Shown here: positions 9,625 to 18,010 of the stretch, one piece after another | Layout of the letters: the number at the start of each line of letters is the position of its first letter | Position numbering within the stretch: the first letter of the stretch is position 1 | Assembly (NCBI GenBank): GCA_009840545.1 | Contig: VXNM01000008.1 | Coordinates: 192,339-256,338, forward strand | DNA from: Gammaproteobacteria bacterium | GTDB lineage: Bacteria > Pseudomonadota > Gammaproteobacteria > Pseudomonadales > Azotimanducaceae | DNA: 64,000 nt | Direction: 5' to 3' | Notes under the pieces: model-generated | What the model was told of the DNA's origin: nothing | The model's input: the letters and a program-made list of their open reading frames with translations, nothing else | Databases searched by the model: none | Program-made: the position numbers and the translations under genes

Positions 9625-11073
9625 ATGCGTAAAACTCCTTTCATACTCAGTGGGGCAGCGTTCGCTCTTTTGGCAATTCTCACATTATTGCTTCTAGTCA
9701 TCGCGAACGTTGAAAGCCCTACTGCCCACGATGGCGAATTTATCAAACCAAACATTTCTCCACTACCCGTAGTTGAACCTCGACATGAGAAGCGCTCATC
9801 AATTTCGGTTTCCGAGTTGGTTGAAGAGAATGTTCCAGTGGACCCATGGGTCGCTTGCCCAGATCCGCTTGGCGAACTTTCCGATGAATGCATGCAGTCG
9901 CTCGATGCATACTTCTGGAATCGACCGTTTGTCTGGAACGGTTTTGACTGGATTTCAGTGGCCATGAGCTACAGACGGATTTTCGAGGACCCTGAGAGAG
10001 ATAGAGCTCGAGTCCTCGCCGCTCTCGAAAAACCGGAATGCCGTCTGGAAAAAGGAGAAATTCGATGGGATCTGAAAGAACACTGCCATGCAGAGTCTTT
10101 CTCTAATTACGCAAACTTTATCTATTTTTGCGAATACGTTCCCAGTGGTGTAACACTCCTTGGTGACGACCCAACGTTACTTGCAGCAAGCGATCTGGAC
10201 GATTTAAGAGATCGCATTTTCGAAGACTTCGAACATTGGGACGAGGAATACATTAGAACGAGTCGTTGGGCAGGAGAGAGACTGCTCGAAGGGCGATGGA
10301 TCGTAGAGAAAGCATGTTCGAAGCAGCTAGCACTAATGGAGTCGCACAAATATGTCGATATTAGCAATCAATACGAGAGGTTGAAGACCATCGGGAAGAG
10401 TTTCGATGAGTTTTCTGAATCGTGGGGGTCTTCTTCAATGGATGCCTTTTTCTATCAGTTCACGAATGATAAAGAGAGATCTTTCGATTCTCACGACGCT
10501 TTCAAAGTTCTTCAAATGCTTGCGGCACGTCTAGGTGATGAACATGCTGCAAGTGTGTATGAATCTCCAGCAGAGGACGTCCAATGGAGATCCCATGAAG
10601 CTGAATCAATGCCTTGGAAGGTTTTTCTCAAAACTATGCGTGCTTCCATAATGATGATTCGAAGCGATTTCGAAGGCGAGAATACATCGATAACGGACGT
10701 TGCGCGCCAGTACTTTGATTTCTATCCAAAAATTGAAAAGTTGGACGGTGTCTTTCAATACGAAGGCTCGAAAGCGCGCACAAGCGTATTGGCGTACACA
10801 CTTGAAGCTTGGTTGCAACTGGAACGCGCAGGCATCAAGATTGATCTTGATAGGATGGTGGAGTACGTATGCGGTCCAAATTGGATGGAATCAAGATTAA
10901 ACTGCCAGGAATCACTCGCGGAACTTAGTGAAACGATATCCGCCGACGAGCAACACTATTGGCACCGGCTCGAACAATTCAAAACTCGATCCATCGAACT
11001 CGATCTGTTCGACATTCAACCCAGCTTTCGCGATTCCGACTGTGAAAGAAAAAAGCTAAACGAAATCAAGTAA
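9625..11073 (+). CDS. Membrane-anchored extracytoplasmic protein of unknown function, paralogue of the gene at 18011-19291
   Basis: The 482-residue protein has one strong N-terminal hydrophobic segment (about residues 8-28) followed by a long polar region, so it is probably anchored in the inner membrane facing the periplasm. I do not recognise the family. It shares a cysteine-rich block with the protein at 18011-19291: LSDECMQSLDAYF here against LTNECKDALDEYF there, then R.FEDP, LAALE.PEC.LE.G.I, C.AE.....A.F...C. Later both contain AARLGD. Paired cysteines suggest disulfides. It lies between the two copies of the murG 3' end, suggesting that it arrived with, or was bounded by, the duplication. 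ATG 9625 is the first good start upstream of the hydrophobic segment. Confidence 0.75.
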   Translation: MRKTPFILSGAAFALLAILTLLLLVIANVESPTAHDGEFIKPNISPLPVVEPRHEKRSSISVSELVEENVPVDPWVACPDPLGELSDECMQSLDAYFWNRPFVWNGFDWISVAMSYRRIFEDPERDRARVLAALEKPECRLEKGEIRWDLKEHCHAESFSNYANFIYFCEYVPSGVTLLGDDPTLLAASDLDDLRDRIFEDFEHWDEEYIRTSRWAGERLLEGRWIVEKACSKQLALMESHKYVDISNQYERLKTIGKSFDEFSESWGSSSMDAFFYQFTNDKERSFDSHDAFKVLQMLAARLGDEHAASVYESPAEDVQWRSHEAESMPWKVFLKTMRASIMMIRSDFEGENTSITDVARQYFDFYPKIEKLDGVFQYEGSKARTSVLAYTLEAWLQLERAGIKIDLDRMVEYVCGPNWMESRLNCQESLAELSETISADEQHYWHRLEQFKTRSIELDLFDIQPSFRDSDCERKKLNEIK

Positions 11074-11259
11074 GTATGCAGCGATGATTAAGCAATGACA
11101 CTGTACGCGACACTACAGGTTTGAACCTGCTACATGTTAGTGGACAAAGGAAAAATTGTTTTGTTGGGCCTCGTGGGAATGTGGGTAACTCGCCAGAGTT
11201 ATCCGCACTTCCACTGGCCGCTTGTCTTAAGAACTTGCATTTTTCAATTTGCGCGTCGC

Positions 11260-12321
11260 TCATTTCGCTACGCGATCAAGCTCATTAACGATGAGCGTGA
11301 GGCTATCACGAATCGGAAAGTTCTCCATCTTCTCTTTTCTCGAGCCGAGATCTGATCCAAGCAATTCCAGAGCTGCCAGCAATGAGTCTTGAGTGAGCTT
11401 CTCCTGAGGCACCACCAAGCTCCATCCTCGTTCTTCAGCATAGTCTGCATTTTCAATTTGGTCTCCTCGGCTGGTCGCTAGGGGCAAGGGCACAAGAATG
11501 TTTGGCTTGCGAAGAGTCAATAGCTCAAACAAGGAATTCGCGCCGGATCGCGACACCACGATGTCGGCGAGCGCAAGAACATCGCCCCACTGCTCGTCGA
11601 TGTATTCGAACTGGTGGTAACTTTCGACGCTCGTCAGCTCCGTGTCTAGGTTCCCTGCCCCACAAACGTGAACCACGGTGTAGTTCTCTGCCAATTTCCT
11701 TGCGCAATCTCTAATCACGACGTTGACTTCCTCAGCTCCGAGACTGCCACCGACAACAACCATCACCGGCTTGTGTCTGGAATTTAGACCCAGCCACTCT
11801 CTCCCCCGATCAGCATCTCCATTGAGCAAGTCCTTTCGGATCGGAGTTCCAGTCACTAATGAGTTTGATGCTCTTGTACGCGTACTGTCGAAGTTCAAAC
11901 ACTGAGTCTTGACAAACGGAGCGCACAGACGTGTCGCAAGCCCGGGGGTCAGATCCGATTCGTGTGCGACTACCGGCACACGCAAAAGCCAGCTTGCAAA
12001 CACAACTGGAAACGCGACGTACCCGCCTTTCGAAAACACCACGTTGGGACGAATTCGTGCCACCAGCAAAAGCGACTGAAGTATTCCTATGGGAACACGA
12101 AACATATCGATCAAGTTCTGCAGAGAAAAGTAGCGCCGCAGTTTGCCCGTAACAATACTCTCGAACCGAATTCCCAGATCTGCAACCAATCGTTCTTCAA
12201 GCCCACTATTCGAACCAATAAACACGACTGAATCACCTCGATTCAGCAACTCCTTCATGATTGGTTTTGCGGGAATTACGTGACCTGCAGTCCCACCACC
12301 CGTAAAGATAAAGGTCTTCAA
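11260..12321 (-). CDS. murG: MurG-like UDP-GlcNAc:lipid I N-acetylglucosaminyltransferase
   Basis: The 353-residue GT28-fold glycosyltransferase has GGGTAGH at residues 8-14, the segment GKLRRYF, FSKGGYVAFPV, AHESDLTPGLA and the C-terminal nucleotide-binding region with SRSGANSLFELL and PLPLATSRGDQ. MurG converts lipid I to lipid II on the inner face of the cytoplasmic membrane. The GKLRRYF and SKGGYVAFPVV wording is closer to what I recall of clostridial-type MurG than of E. coli MurG. The gene is not in a division/cell-wall cluster but follows hda, with a TTG start overlapping the hda stop (TTGA). It may therefore be the only MurG or a second, acquired copy; the window cannot tell. Its 3' end is duplicated at 9375-9545. 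Confidence 0.85.
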   Translation of the reverse strand: MKTFIFTGGGTAGHVIPAKPIMKELLNRGDSVVFIGSNSGLEERLVADLGIRFESIVTGKLRRYFSLQNLIDMFRVPIGILQSLLLVARIRPNVVFSKGGYVAFPVVFASWLLRVPVVAHESDLTPGLATRLCAPFVKTQCLNFDSTRTRASNSLVTGTPIRKDLLNGDADRGREWLGLNSRHKPVMVVVGGSLGAEEVNVVIRDCARKLAENYTVVHVCGAGNLDTELTSVESYHQFEYIDEQWGDVLALADIVVSRSGANSLFELLTLRKPNILVPLPLATSRGDQIENADYAEERGWSLVVPQEKLTQDSLLAALELLGSDLGSRKEKMENFPIRDSLTLIVNELDRVAK

Positions 12322-12959
12322 AGTTGGAGCGTTTGCTTGATGAACGGAATTGTTATTCGACGCTGCTCCACAATTGACTCGTGATCAAGCAGCTCCAATG
12401 CTTCGAGAAGATCGCCTTGCGATCGGCCAATACGCGTCTTCAAGTAGTCGATGACCTCTTGAGAGATTTCAATCCCACGATCTGCCGCCAGGTCACAGAA
12501 GAGTTCGATTCGTTCGTCGCTTGGAAGTGGCTGCAGCTCATAACGGGAGAAAAGCCGCATGCGTGACTCGAGATCCGCGAGTGCGAATTCAGTCTCATTG
12601 ACTCCGATTCGAGATGTAACAACGATTCGACCGTTGGATACAACTAGTTGCTCGTAGAGTCCTACGAACTGGGCTTCGACGTCTCGTTCACCGATCCATT
12701 GTTCGACATCGTCGAACACGACGAGAGAGAACCGCTCAAGACCGAGAAGGTTGTAGGTTGGATCGTCGACGAGAATGGCGTTTTTGGACGAACTGACTAA
12801 AGCATGCGCCAGGTGAGTCTTGCCAATCGAAGGAGGGCCGAACAGCCAAAGATTCTGAGAAGACAAAAGACGGTCGAAGACTTGATGGTTTAGTCCAACA
12901 CGATACCGTTCATAAGTGAATTGCTCCTTCGGACGGAGTTGGAGAGTTGATTCTTTCAA
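12318..12959 (-). CDS. hda: DnaA-homologue initiation regulator Hda
   Basis: The 213-residue protein is a single AAA+ domain of the DnaA/Hda type: Walker A GPPSIGKTHLAHAL near residue 40, VVFDDVEQW as Walker B, a sensor-1 TSRIG segment, and the DnaA-like DLESRMRLFSRYELQPL. Hda with the sliding clamp promotes hydrolysis of ATP bound to DnaA and so limits re-initiation. I chose TTG 12959 because it overlaps the phosphatidyltransferase stop as TTGA and gives the expected N-terminus; longer versions would run through the upstream gene. The usual N-terminal clamp-binding QL(S/P)L is only approximate here (LQLRPK). The gene order after DUF2066 and a phosphatidyltransferase matches other gammaproteobacteria. 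Confidence 0.88.
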   Translation of the reverse strand: MKESTLQLRPKEQFTYERYRVGLNHQVFDRLLSSQNLWLFGPPSIGKTHLAHALVSSSKNAILVDDPTYNLLGLERFSLVVFDDVEQWIGERDVEAQFVGLYEQLVVSNGRIVVTSRIGVNETEFALADLESRMRLFSRYELQPLPSDERIELFCDLAADRGIEISQEVIDYLKTRIGRSQGDLLEALELLDHESIVEQRRITIPFIKQTLQL

Positions 12960-13549
12960 GCAACGTTCTCCGTCGAGCTCTCGGACCGTGATTTGCGCCA
13001 CTCTGCATGCGATTTGCGGCCCCAAAGCAATGCGTAGTCGATCCCGGAAGCGACTGCAAATGCGGCTGCTACCCAAAAGCCATAGGGGCTTACCGCCGTG
13101 TTGGCGATTTCGCTCACGTACCACTGCTGCGTGCCCAAAATAATCAATAAGGGAAGCAACACCTGAACAGCTGTGTTTAGCTTGCTAACAAATGTCGGAT
13201 CGACATCAAGATTCTTGAATAGCAATCGATATAGACCTGCTCCTATCAAGATCGCAACATCCCTGCCAATGACGATGAGCATGAGCCAGAGCGGATACAT
13301 CTCTTTGATAGTCAGCAATATGACGACCAATCCGAAGGTGAGTTTGTCGGCAATTGGATCTGCCACTCTTCCAAATCCCGATTCCCATTGAAATTGCCGA
13401 GCGATTGCACCATCCAATAGATCCGACACGCCAGCAACCAGGAGCAGAATCAAAACAAGAAACCATTGGTCGGTAAGAATGAAGTACGCCAGTGGAATCG
13501 TTAGTAATAGTCGAACTATCGTTATGAAATTCGGCAGTTGCGAGATCAT
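12956..13549 (-). CDS. CDP-alcohol phosphatidyltransferase, PgsA-like
   Basis: The 197-residue integral membrane protein has the full family signature DG-x2-AR-x8-G-x3-D-x3-D, seen as DGAIAR near residue 48 with G, D and D at the right distances, ending VADPIADK. It has about five hydrophobic segments. Members transfer a phosphatidyl group from CDP-diacylglycerol to an alcohol such as glycerol 3-phosphate; which alcohol is used here is not decidable by eye. The start ATG 13549 overlaps the DUF2066 stop (ATGA), and a GTG five codons earlier is less likely. The stop overlaps the hda start. A homologue between DUF2066 and hda is a recurring gammaproteobacterial arrangement. Confidence 0.9.
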   Translation of the reverse strand: MISQLPNFITIVRLLLTIPLAYFILTDQWFLVLILLLVAGVSDLLDGAIARQFQWESGFGRVADPIADKLTFGLVVILLTIKEMYPLWLMLIVIGRDVAILIGAGLYRLLFKNLDVDPTFVSKLNTAVQVLLPLLIILGTQQWYVSEIANTAVSPYGFWVAAAFAVASGIDYALLWGRKSHAEWRKSRSESSTENVA

Positions 13550-14631
13550 CTTGAGCCCTGCCACCCAAACTTCAAAGAATCAGCTGATGTCTGCACATCA
13601 GCTTGAGTATCGTCTCCGATGAGAAGGTCCGGATCGACCAAGGTTTCGAACCTCTCGGCAGCAGACGGTGTATATATCTCCAATTCAATCACTCCGTCGT
13701 GATACGATGCAACTTCGAGTCGATCTATAAATTCCTGTCGTTCCAAATACCGAAGCAATTCCGAGTAAGAATGAATCGTGTCTATATTGCTTACCTCAAT
13801 TGACAAAATGTGTTGAATAGCCCGGTCAATCGAGAATCTGTCGGTCAAAAAATCTACGGCATGATCGAGAGCCACAATCCCTGCAGCTTCTGACTCAACC
13901 TTATCAATTATCCAGGACTCCCTATGGTCCTGAAACCACACAGTGACATACAGACGAGCGTCTCCAAAGATGTTTTGATGACTCGATACAGCGAGCGTCA
14001 ATTCGGCGGAATAGCGGGCCGAAGCTTCGCGAACATCAAGCCAGAATTTTCCGTCGATTGATGATGCGTTGAGCAATTGACGATCCGTCAAATCCATGAG
14101 GGGCAATACTAGTTCAACTCCCCGGTCTCGAGCTCTCTGAGCGATGCGAACACCTTCGGAATTACCCGTACGAAGCATGGAGGAACTTGATGCCGAACGA
14201 ATTGACATCCACATCAGAATCGATGGCCGATCAGCCGGCCATATAGGTAATCTAGCCCGTTGGGTAAGCTCCATAATTAGCTTCTTGTCGAAATTCGCTT
14301 CAAGCACATCCTTTTCGTTGCCGGTTGGATCAGTCACTGTCTCGAAACGATATTGCAGCAAGTAAGCAGACGGCTCTTCAAGTGCGCTTCGAATCACGTC
14401 CGACTCTTCGATCTCGTCCAATCCCGAAACTCGCATGAGACAAATCTTCAAAGCCCGTTGAATTGCGTTCTCAGCAATTGCCGGAGAACGTGTGGGAACC
14501 TCGACTTCCACGTCATACAACCAATCCAGTGGCTCTGCAAAAAGCGGATGTGCACTCGATGCCAACATCAACAGGAAGCACAGCTTGAGCACGCGACACT
14601 CCAAGAAGCCAAAAGAAATGCGCGGTTTCAT
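13546..14631 (-). CDS. DUF2066 domain protein, exported
   Basis: The protein has 361 residues from ATG 14631. A signal-peptide-like segment (LKLCFLLMLASSAHPLFA) precedes the mature start EPLDWLYDVEVEVP, which is the usual opening of DUF2066 proteins (YDVEV.V..QS...R..A...AL..VL.R.SG). The function is unknown. The family is found next to hda and purM in many gammaproteobacteria, and the same context here supports the call. It is the first gene of a leftward unit with the phosphatidyltransferase, hda and murG-like genes, each overlapping the next by four bases. An upstream in-frame start at 14688 would add 19 residues ahead of the signal peptide and is less likely. Confidence 0.85.
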   Translation of the reverse strand: MKPRISFGFLECRVLKLCFLLMLASSAHPLFAEPLDWLYDVEVEVPTRSPAIAENAIQRALKICLMRVSGLDEIEESDVIRSALEEPSAYLLQYRFETVTDPTGNEKDVLEANFDKKLIMELTQRARLPIWPADRPSILMWMSIRSASSSSMLRTGNSEGVRIAQRARDRGVELVLPLMDLTDRQLLNASSIDGKFWLDVREASARYSAELTLAVSSHQNIFGDARLYVTVWFQDHRESWIIDKVESEAAGIVALDHAVDFLTDRFSIDRAIQHILSIEVSNIDTIHSYSELLRYLERQEFIDRLEVASYHDGVIELEIYTPSAAERFETLVDPDLLIGDDTQADVQTSADSLKFGWQGSR

Positions 14632-14878
14632 TCGCAAAGACTCAGTTTGTAAGTGCAATTGGCTATCGCGTACATTTCCCGTTTCCACGCTGCTGGCTCA
14701 ACAGAGTCGTTAATCAACAATTGGAGCTCGGTCTTGAACATAAGGCAATGATAGAAACTTCACTGAATATGCACAGCCCAAGGACGTGCCCAAAAAACCT
14801 AGTCGCAGTAGCTCTAGTGCAGCAATATCTCTACAAGCCATTGGTTAGAATGGCCTCGATCGACGATCGTTGTTCAAC

Positions 14879-15916
14879 ATGAGTGTCACCTACCGCGACT
14901 CTGGAGTCGATATCGATGCGGGCAATGAGCTGGTACGTCGTATTCGACCGTCTGTTGATCGCACACTGCGCCCCGAGATTCTTACCGAACTAGGTGGATT
15001 TGCAGCTATCTCCTCGCTGCCCAAGAACTACAAAGATCCTATCCTCGTATGCGGTACAGATGGAGCTGGCACCAAAGTGGAACTTGCCATTGCCCATGAT
15101 CGACACGACACAATTGGCCAAGACTTGGTCGCAATGTGCGTCAACGACATCTTGGTCCATGGTGCAGAACCCCTACTCTTCCTTGACTATTTCGCGACTG
15201 GGAAACTAGACGTCGCCGTTGCCGAACGTGTTGTAAAGGGTATTGCTGATGGATGCCTACTCGCCGGATGTGCTTTGCCAGGCGGGGAAACTGCGGAGAT
15301 GCCCGGTATGTACGCTCCCGGAAAGTACGATCTGGCTGGATTCTGCGTTGGTGTTGTTGAACGAGAGCGGGTTGAAAACAGGCGCGAAGTTGCGTTGGAC
15401 GATGTAGTGATAGGACTTGCTAGCGACGGTCCTCACTCCAACGGATTCTCTCTCATTCGAAAGCTTCTGGATCGTGTGGATTCGCAAGATCAACCTAGTT
15501 CTACCGTGTGGAGCGAGCTCTTCTCGCCAACTCGCATTTACGTGAAGTCGGTACTTCCGATTTTCGACTTAACTACCGGTTTGGCCCATATCACCGGAGG
15601 TGGACTTATCGAGAATCCTCCTCGAATGCTGAATGGCAAGCTGGGCATCCATCTCAAGCTGGACTCGTGGCCGCGTCAAGAGAGTTTTGATTGGATTCAG
15701 AAAGCCGGCGAGCTAGACGAATACGAAATGCTTCGCACTCTCAACTGTGGAATCGGATTCATAGTCGCTACACGCCAAGAGGTTTGTTCGACTGTAGTAA
15801 AACGCCTTCAAGACGCTGGCGAACGACCGTTTGAAATCGGACGAGTCGTAGACCACGACGCTAAACCAGACGCGAATTGCGTTGTGATAGACGACAAAGG
15901 TTGTAGGTTCGGTTAA
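14879..15916 (+). CDS. purM: Phosphoribosylformylglycinamidine cyclo-ligase
   Basis: The 345-residue enzyme makes aminoimidazole ribotide from FGAM and ATP, the fifth step of purine synthesis. Diagnostic segments are VTYRDSGVDIDAGN at the start, GTDGAGTK, MCVNDILVHGAEPLLFLDY, AGCALPGGETAEMPGMY and HITGGGLIENPPR. Length and order match the AIR synthetase family. ATG 14879 is preferred over a TTG three codons earlier because the family begins directly with M-(S/T)-x-x-YRD. It is divergent from the DUF2066 unit across about 250 bases. No purN follows, unlike in many gammaproteobacteria. Confidence 0.96.
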   Translation: MSVTYRDSGVDIDAGNELVRRIRPSVDRTLRPEILTELGGFAAISSLPKNYKDPILVCGTDGAGTKVELAIAHDRHDTIGQDLVAMCVNDILVHGAEPLLFLDYFATGKLDVAVAERVVKGIADGCLLAGCALPGGETAEMPGMYAPGKYDLAGFCVGVVERERVENRREVALDDVVIGLASDGPHSNGFSLIRKLLDRVDSQDQPSSTVWSELFSPTRIYVKSVLPIFDLTTGLAHITGGGLIENPPRMLNGKLGIHLKLDSWPRQESFDWIQKAGELDEYEMLRTLNCGIGFIVATRQEVCSTVVKRLQDAGERPFEIGRVVDHDAKPDANCVVIDDKGCRFG

Positions 15917-15953
15917 GGTCCATTCACATTTTGGTCGCGACACGCGCTGTCGC

Positions 15954-16340
15954 TTATACCAGTCGAATAGGACCCGGGTATTTGGCAACCTTGCTATCGG
16001 TTGTGACAAGGATTGCTTTTTCTGCCATCGCTTGTGCAACTAGAATTCGGTCGAAAGGATCGCGATGTATATTCGGCAGTTTAATGAGCGAGAGAGTATG
16101 GTCGGAATGAATTGGAATTTCCGTATAGTCATTTTGAACAAGGCTGTCTCGCAACTGAATTGGAGCTACTCGAAGGTCATTTCGCCCAATGGTGCTTTTA
16201 ATAACGACCTCCCAAATACTTGCAGCACTAAAGTGCAATTTGCTCGCGGAATCACTCAATAGTCTTATTGGATCGGGCGACAATCGTTCTGGAACACCTG
16301 CAGTCCATAACAACAAATGCGTGTCGAGCAATAGCTTCAT
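15954..16340 (-). CDS. PIN-domain (VapC-like) toxin
   Basis: The 128-residue PIN-domain ribonuclease is of the subgroup opening LLLDTHLLLW. The acidic metal-binding residues are in place: Asp6, Glu44 in SAASIWEVVIK, Asp94/Asp97 in RDPFDRILVAQA and Asp115 in VTTDSKV. This subgroup usually follows a small Phd/YefM-type antitoxin gene. Here the ATG overlaps the upstream gene's TGA by four bases (ATGA), and that upstream gene is a 314-residue protein ending in an antitoxin-like tail. It is convergent with purM, 37 bases from its stop. Confidence 0.88.
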   Translation of the reverse strand: MKLLLDTHLLLWTAGVPERLSPDPIRLLSDSASKLHFSAASIWEVVIKSTIGRNDLRVAPIQLRDSLVQNDYTEIPIHSDHTLSLIKLPNIHRDPFDRILVAQAMAEKAILVTTDSKVAKYPGPIRLV

Positions 16341-17281
16341 TCGCTCATTCCGAAATTTTTTGCAATCTCCTCAGAACCCATCTCGTCAAAGTCATCGGGC
16401 ACTGAAATCTTTCCCACAAGAAAACCGATTCTGTGTCGCATTCGACCAACATCGGTGTGACTGAAGCTTTGGTCTTCCAATCCGAACGAAGTGCTCAACT
16501 CTACAAAAGTCTCCCGGATGGTGGCGCTTCCTTGGCTGACGAACTCCAACATGCGTTGTAGGTTCGCGCCTCCATAGAGAAGATCCACGGCTGTTTCTAT
16601 GAAGTTTGCAACATCAGGATTCGAATAGTCTTGTTGAATTACCCATCTCCAGAACTTTGCCATAGCGACATCTTTGGGATGGCCATATTCCTCAGGTTGC
16701 AAGCCTGCAACAGCCCAAGGTTTGCCAAGGCGTAGATCTGGATAGATTGAGTTCGCATAGCGCCAAATGCGTAAATCGACCATCAAGCTCGCGCAAATAA
16801 AAGCACCATTTGATGTCAAAGTCCTAGAGGATTTGCCCTCGTCATACCCTTGACCTGACTGTTCGTTAACTTGCAGGAATTGATCGACACTTTGACTGAG
16901 AGTGTAGCTCGACTCTCGTTTTGGTGCGGGTCCGTTAAAGCGTTTTGCCCAGGCACATCCTCTTAATCTATAGCTCAGCGGAATCCGCCCATCAACAAAA
17001 TACCTGAGTGTATTACGAATTCCATTTTCGAACTTTCCTCCTTTGCGCAGTTCATCCCGTGCTAGTTGTAGATCAGGAGGAAAACTCTCAAGTGTCCATT
17101 TTGCTATTTCTGACGCGCCTTCTCTTGTGCTGGCCCGCCGGCGATGGTGCGCTTGCCCCAATCCTTGTGAGTTCAGTAACGGGTAGGAATCCAAAACTCT
17201 GTTTCGTTCTAGCTCAAACATTTCAGGGTCGGCGAGGAGACGACTTGCCTTTGCCCAAAATACTCGATTGTTAGTCATCAA
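16337..17281 (-). CDS. Protein of unknown function ending in a Phd-type antitoxin tail, partner of the PIN toxin
   Basis: The 314-residue protein has two apparent parts. I recognise no domain in residues 1-285; they are polar, contain no hydrophobic segment, and include paired motifs such as RYFVDGRIPLSYRLRGCAWAKR and DLRLGKPWAVAGLQPEEYG. The last 30 or so residues (16337-16432) contain GKISVPDDFDEMGSEEI. This is the pattern of the toxin-neutralising C-terminus of Phd/YefM antitoxins that pair with this subgroup of PIN toxins (usual form G.I.VPDDFD.MG.EEIE..F). The gene ends in a four-base overlap with the toxin. A normal Phd antitoxin is about 80 residues with its own N-terminal DNA-binding fold. 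Here that fold is replaced by something larger, which may be a fusion product or a new antitoxin type. Confidence 0.65.
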   Translation of the reverse strand: MMTNNRVFWAKASRLLADPEMFELERNRVLDSYPLLNSQGLGQAHHRRRASTREGASEIAKWTLESFPPDLQLARDELRKGGKFENGIRNTLRYFVDGRIPLSYRLRGCAWAKRFNGPAPKRESSYTLSQSVDQFLQVNEQSGQGYDEGKSSRTLTSNGAFICASLMVDLRIWRYANSIYPDLRLGKPWAVAGLQPEEYGHPKDVAMAKFWRWVIQQDYSNPDVANFIETAVDLLYGGANLQRMLEFVSQGSATIRETFVELSTSFGLEDQSFSHTDVGRMRHRIGFLVGKISVPDDFDEMGSEEIAKNFGMSE

Positions 17282-17459
17282 TTATCGATACTATTTCATA
17301 AACCATAGGGATTTTAAATTAAACCACAGGGGATTAATGTCTCAGATTTGATCGGTCTACAATCGTTTTGTTGATGAGTCTGTGGGATTTCGATGCCTAT
17401 TGGGCAATTGGACCAACCGATAGTCAGATAGGTAATTGATTTATAAACACTTTAATCTG

Positions 17460-17490
17460 AACCCAATTGTCTGAGTTGGGTTCTTTTGAC
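17460..17490 (+). terminator. Possible rightward intrinsic terminator
   Basis: The arms AACCCAA (17460-17466) and TTGGGTT (17476-17482) pair perfectly around a 9-base loop, and CTTTT follows. The T run is short and no rightward gene lies immediately upstream, so its use is unclear. Confidence 0.35.
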
Positions 17491-17650
17491 ATTGTCCTCT
17501 CAAGCTTTTTGAATCGTTTTTACATCTTGATTAGTCTGGATAGATGACGAAAACACGCTTTTTGGTTCGCCAGACGATTGGTTTGAGACACCTTGTTCCT
17601 CGTTTCGCTAATCCTTCTTAAGGTTTAACCAAGAGTCAGCAACGTTGTCA

Positions 17651-17812
17651 AATCGGCACGGCCGCGACTCCCTAGAAGCACAGTGCTTTCGAAGCCTCAC
17701 TTCCTGCAGGAAGGCTGCGGACGCACCTTCACCAGAAAGACGAGCACTCCGTTCGCTAGTATGCGCAAGCTGGAGCACAAGATTTCAGAACTCAACCACA
17801 AAAGAACCTTGA
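17651..17812 (+). pseudogene. Trace of a transposase zinc-ribbon region (IS1/IS1595-like)
   Basis: Two adjoining frames read like pieces of the N-terminal zinc ribbon of IS1- or IS1595-type transposases. First comes HGRDSLEAQCFRSLTSC (about 17656-17705), then GCGRTFTRKTSTPFASMRK (about 17715-17773). Intact elements read roughly NG-RDS-G-QR-FRC-x-CGRTF-x-x-TGTP. A frameshift lies between the pieces, and stops follow by 17830. I saw no terminal repeats. It is a decayed relic at best and could be chance resemblance. Confidence 0.35.
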
Positions 17813-18010
17813 CCTTTCGGTTGATCTGAACTCGTTCACACAATGCCTATATGAACAATTATTTCCAAAGATATACAAGAACTCGTGGGCTTTTTCCGTC
17901 CTGCTAAAGTGTTCGCGCCCGTGAGCCCGAGTGAGAACATCCAACTAAGACTCTGATGGGACTCGAACTATACGCAGTTCCAGCAGCCACCCAGAATAAA
18001 GAACCAGTCC

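Larger units (their letters stand above)
17282..18010. other. Intergenic stretch without an intact gene
   Basis: About 730 bases between two leftward genes. It holds a 7-bp hairpin at 17460-17482 and a transposase-like trace at 17651-17812, described separately. The part next to 17281 is AT-rich and probably carries the promoter of the antitoxin-toxin pair. Nothing else is recognisable. Confidence 0.6.

Noticed and set aside
9375-9965. Leftward 196-codon frame as a gene
   Set aside because: Only its last 56 codons are meaningful, and these are the murG duplicate; the rest is antisense to the 482-residue gene.
11116-11133. GGTT..AACC palindrome resembling a tRNA T-arm
   Set aside because: No acceptor or anticodon arm can be built around it; the same holds for 56804-56826.
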